From contig NZ_JAINVG010000013.1 of NCBI RefSeq assembly GCF_020400725.1, forward strand, positions 62,001 to 126,000: a stretch of DNA of 64,000 nt. The letters are read 5' to 3'. Below are positions 61,908 through 64,000 of the stretch, piece by piece. The position numbers and the translations under genes are program-made. Origin of the DNA: Streptomyces sp. NK15101 (lineage in GTDB: Bacteria > Actinomycetota > Actinomycetes > Streptomycetales > Streptomycetaceae). The first letter of the stretch is position 1, and each line of letters opens with the position of its first letter. Under the pieces are notes generated by a model. That model had not been told where the DNA came from and made no database searches. It saw nothing but the letters and a program-made list of their open reading frames with translations.

Positions 61908-62525
61908 TCAGGCACGCAGGAGGGGCACCATGATCCGGTCGACCACATCGGCGATCTCACCGTCCGGCCATTCGCTTCCGTACACCTTGGAGCGGTACAT
62001 CATCATAGCGGGGATCACATCGAGGACGAGGTCGTCGATCGCATCGTGCCGCACCTCTCCGCGCTCGATTCCACGCCGTAGCACGTCCTGGAAGAGGCGC
62101 TTCGAGGGCTGGATCACTCCCGCCTCGATCAGCCCGTGGAAGCGCCCGGCGGACTCGTCATCGCATTCGTGAAGCACTGCACGCAGAGCGAAGCCGGTCT
62201 TGGAGTACATCACGTCCCGGACCCGGAGGCACAGCTCGTAGAGGTCTTGGCGCGCACGGCCGGTGTCCGGAGCCTCGCCGAGCGCGGGCAGTCCGGCCTG
62301 AAGGGCGTCCGCGACGAGGTCCTCCTTGGACGGCCACCGCCGGTACACCGCGGCTTTGCCCGTCTGCGCGCCGACCGCGACGCCCTCCATCGTGAGACCG
62401 CTCCAGCCGACACTGCCCAGCTGGTCGAGCGCGGCCTCCAGAATCGCCCTTTCGAGCACGGGTCCGCGGCGCCGCAGCGCCGCCCCCTCCGGCCGAGCGG
62501 CGGCCGTGGAGCGCGAAGTAACCAT
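61908..62525 (-). CDS. TetR-family transcriptional regulator
   Basis: A 205-residue TetR-type regulator with helix-turn-helix at about 25-70 ([52 protein letters not shown]) and a C-terminal domain of the TetR_C_16 or similar type ([31 protein letters not shown]). The ATG at 62525 follows GGAGAG. It is divergent from a DHA2-type exporter gene, and two palindromes of the same core lie between them, so it probably represses the exporter until a drug-like ligand binds. Confidence 0.88.
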   Translation of the reverse strand: MVTSRSTAAARPEGAALRRRGPVLERAILEAALDQLGSVGWSGLTMEGVAVGAQTGKAAVYRRWPSKEDLVADALQAGLPALGEAPDTGRARQDLYELCLRVRDVMYSKTGFALRAVLHECDDESAGRFHGLIEAGVIQPSKRLFQDVLRRGIERGEVRHDAIDDLVLDVIPAMMMYRSKVYGSEWPDGEIADVVDRIMVPLLRA

Positions 62526-62565
62526 CAGGATCTCTCCGTTGACGCGATTCGATTCGTCGGCAGTA

Positions 62566-62634
62566 CTCAGTGAACGGTTGCGTTCACTGAGGGGGACTCA
62601 CTACCGTGGAGAACAGTGAACGTGTACGTTCACT
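62566..62634. promoter_or_regulatory. Two palindromic TetR operators
   Basis: CTCAGTGAACG-GTTG-CGTTCACTGAG (62566-62591) has perfect 11-base arms, and AGTGAACGT-GT-ACGTTCACT (62615-62634) perfect 9-base arms. Both share the half-site AGTGAACG. They lie between the TetR gene and the exporter gene, overlapping the likely promoters. Confidence 0.85.
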
Positions 62635-62656
62635 AATTCTTCCGTGGGGGACCATA

Positions 62657-64000
62657 GTGACAACTTCTCCGGTGGACACACAGACCGAGATCGAGCCGAC
62701 CCGCGCCGGAGGTCGGCCTGGCATCGCCTTGACCGTCATCGCCGCCTGCCAGCTGATGGTCGTCCTCGACGCCACCATCGTGAACATCGCGCTACCGCAC
62801 ATCCAGGACGAGCTCTCCTTCTCGACCACCGACCTGTCGTGGGTGCTCAGCGCCTACACGCTCACCTTCGGCGGCCTCCTGCTCCTCGGCGGACGCGCCG
62901 GCGACATCCTGGGCCGCCGCCGGGTGTTCATGGCCGGCATCCTGCTCTTCACCTTCGCCTCGCTCCTCGGCGGCTTCGCCCAGGAACCGTGGCAGCTGCT
63001 CGCGGCCCGCGCCCTGCAGGGCGTGGGCGGCGCGATCGCCTCGCCGACCTCGCTCGCGCTGATCACCACGACGTTCCCCGAAGGGCCGGAGCGCAACCGG
63101 GCGTTCGGCGTGTTCGCCGCGGTCTCGGCCGGCGGGGGCGCGATCGGCCTGCTCGCCGGCGGAGCGCTCACCGAGTGGCTCGACTGGCGCTGGGTCTTCT
63201 TCGTCAACGTGCCGATCGGCCTGCTGATCGCCTTCCTCACCCCGCGCTACATCGCGGAATCCGAGCGCCACCCGGGCCGGTTCGACATCGCGGGCGCCAC
63301 CACGTCGACGCTGGGCATGGCGGCGCTGGTCTACGGCTTCATCCGGGCCTCCGAGGCGGGGTGGAAGGACGAGCTGACCGTCGGCTCCTTCGTGGCCGCG
63401 GTGGCCCTGCTCGTGGCGTTCGCCGTGGTGGAGTCGCGGGCCAAGGAACCGATCACGCCGCTGCGCATGTTCGCGGACCGCAACCGCTCGGGCACGTACG
63501 TCATCATGCTCAGCCTGTCGGCCGCCATGCTCGGGATGTTCTTCTTCATCGTTCTGTGGGTGCAGAACGTCCTGGGCTACAGCCCCGTCCAGTCCGGACT
63601 GGCCTTCCTTCCGGTGACCGTCGCCATCGGCGTCGGCGCCGGGCTCGCCCAGCGGCTCCTCCCGGTCCTCGGCCCCAAGCCGTTCGTGGTGACCGGCTCG
63701 GCTCTCACCGGCGTGGGACTCTTCTGGCTGACGTTCATCTCGTCGGACAGCAGCTACGTCGCCGGGGTGCTCGGCCCGATGGTCGTGTTCGGCTGCGGCA
63801 TGGGCCTCAACTTCGTGACGCTCACGCTCACGGCCGTCTCCGGGGTGGCCCAGCACGAGGCGGGCGCCGCGTCGGGTCTGCTCAACGCGACCCAGCAGGT
63901 CGGCGGCTCGCTCGGCCTCTCCATCCTGGTCACCGTCTTCGGCACGGCCGGCCGCGAGGAGAACGACAGGCAGCTGCCGGACTTCCTCGCGCACGCGACG
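62657..64000 (+). CDS. DHA2-family drug exporter, cut by window end
   Basis: A partial MFS permease of the DHA2 (14-helix drug/H+ antiporter) family; 448 residues are in the window and no stop is reached. It starts VTTSPVDTQTEIEP and then GIALTVIAACQLMVVLDATIVNIALP (motif D1, helix 1), GGRAGDILGRRR (motif A), GGGAIGLLAGGALTEWLDWRW (motif C-like) and later helices. The GTG at 62657 follows GTGGGGGA. It is divergent from a TetR regulator across two operators, the usual arrangement for inducible multidrug efflux. Substrate is unknown. Confidence 0.9.
   Translation, partial: MTTSPVDTQTEIEPTRAGGRPGIALTVIAACQLMVVLDATIVNIALPHIQDELSFSTTDLSWVLSAYTLTFGGLLLLGGRAGDILGRRRVFMAGILLFTFASLLGGFAQEPWQLLAARALQGVGGAIASPTSLALITTTFPEGPERNRAFGVFAAVSAGGGAIGLLAGGALTEWLDWRWVFFVNVPIGLLIAFLTPRYIAESERHPGRFDIAGATTSTLGMAALVYGFIRASEAGWKDELTVGSFVAAVALLVAFAVVESRAKEPITPLRMFADRNRSGTYVIMLSLSAAMLGMFFFIVLWVQNVLGYSPVQSGLAFLPVTVAIGVGAGLAQRLLPVLGPKPFVVTGSALTGVGLFWLTFISSDSSYVAGVLGPMVVFGCGMGLNFVTLTLTAVSGVAQHEAGAASGLLNATQQVGGSLGLSILVTVFGTAGREENDRQLPDFLAHAT

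Overview
The window is typical Streptomyces chromosome: very high GC, strong third-position GC bias, GTG and TTG starts, and signature genes hrdB, whiH, sepH, cutRS and the c-di-AMP riboswitch/M23 peptidase pair. From memory, the gene order matches the conserved core region of S. coelicolor around SCO5812 to SCO5865. No tRNA, rRNA, CRISPR array, insertion sequence or prophage gene was seen.

Layout. 0-3.7 kb: a cut hypothetical gene, a DUF4193 zinc-knuckle protein and the CutR/CutS two-component system, with a 24-bp perfect palindrome in the cutR control region. 3.7-8.5 kb: inositol monophosphatase-like gene, ferrochelatase, an MFS transporter and an overlapping lactone oxidase. 8.5-12.8 kb: membrane protein, SepH (FtsZ regulator), sulfurtransferase and a VOC protein. 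12.8-18 kb: two glycosyltransferase-type genes and a YfhO-type membrane protein, both units preceded by the same 16-bp repeat that looks like a PhoP box. 18-25.5 kb: isochorismatase-like/TetR pair with a cluster of operator half-sites, thymidine kinase, phosphodiesterase, DUF5998 and a GNAT/acyl-CoA-synthetase-like lysine acetyltransferase.

25.5-31 kb: ptsH (HPr) with a DasR-type site, a GntR regulator, a secreted M23 peptidase under a c-di-AMP riboswitch and a pair of M16 peptidases. 31-46 kb: topoisomerase IV parC and parE enclose a stand-alone DUF262/HNH gene (possible phage defence), a CobW GTPase, a CitAB-like two-component system, an acetate-type symporter with its DUF485 partner and a NarL-type two-component system. 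46-52 kb: small zinc protein, secreted trypsin-like protease, principal sigma factor hrdB, sporulation regulator whiH and a fused ABC transporter. 52-64 kb: Nudix/winged-helix protein, glycogen-debranching-like protein, DUF4192, a RecQ-type helicase fused to a phosphoribosyltransferase-like domain, two hypothetical genes, rnhB, and a TetR/DHA2 exporter pair cut by the window end.

How they fit together. Much of this is housekeeping and developmental control: transcription (HrdB), chromosome topology (ParC/ParE), division (SepH, WhiH), cell wall growth and hydrolysis (riboswitch M23, glycosyltransferases), carbon and nucleotide metabolism (HPr, thymidine kinase, acetate symporter, protein acetyltransferase), plus local one- and two-component switches. 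The least ordinary items are the RecQ-phosphoribosyltransferase fusion, the DUF262/HNH gene between parC and cobW, the cutR palindrome and the shared PhoP-like boxes. Functions are read from sequence motifs and family knowledge; nothing was searched against a database.
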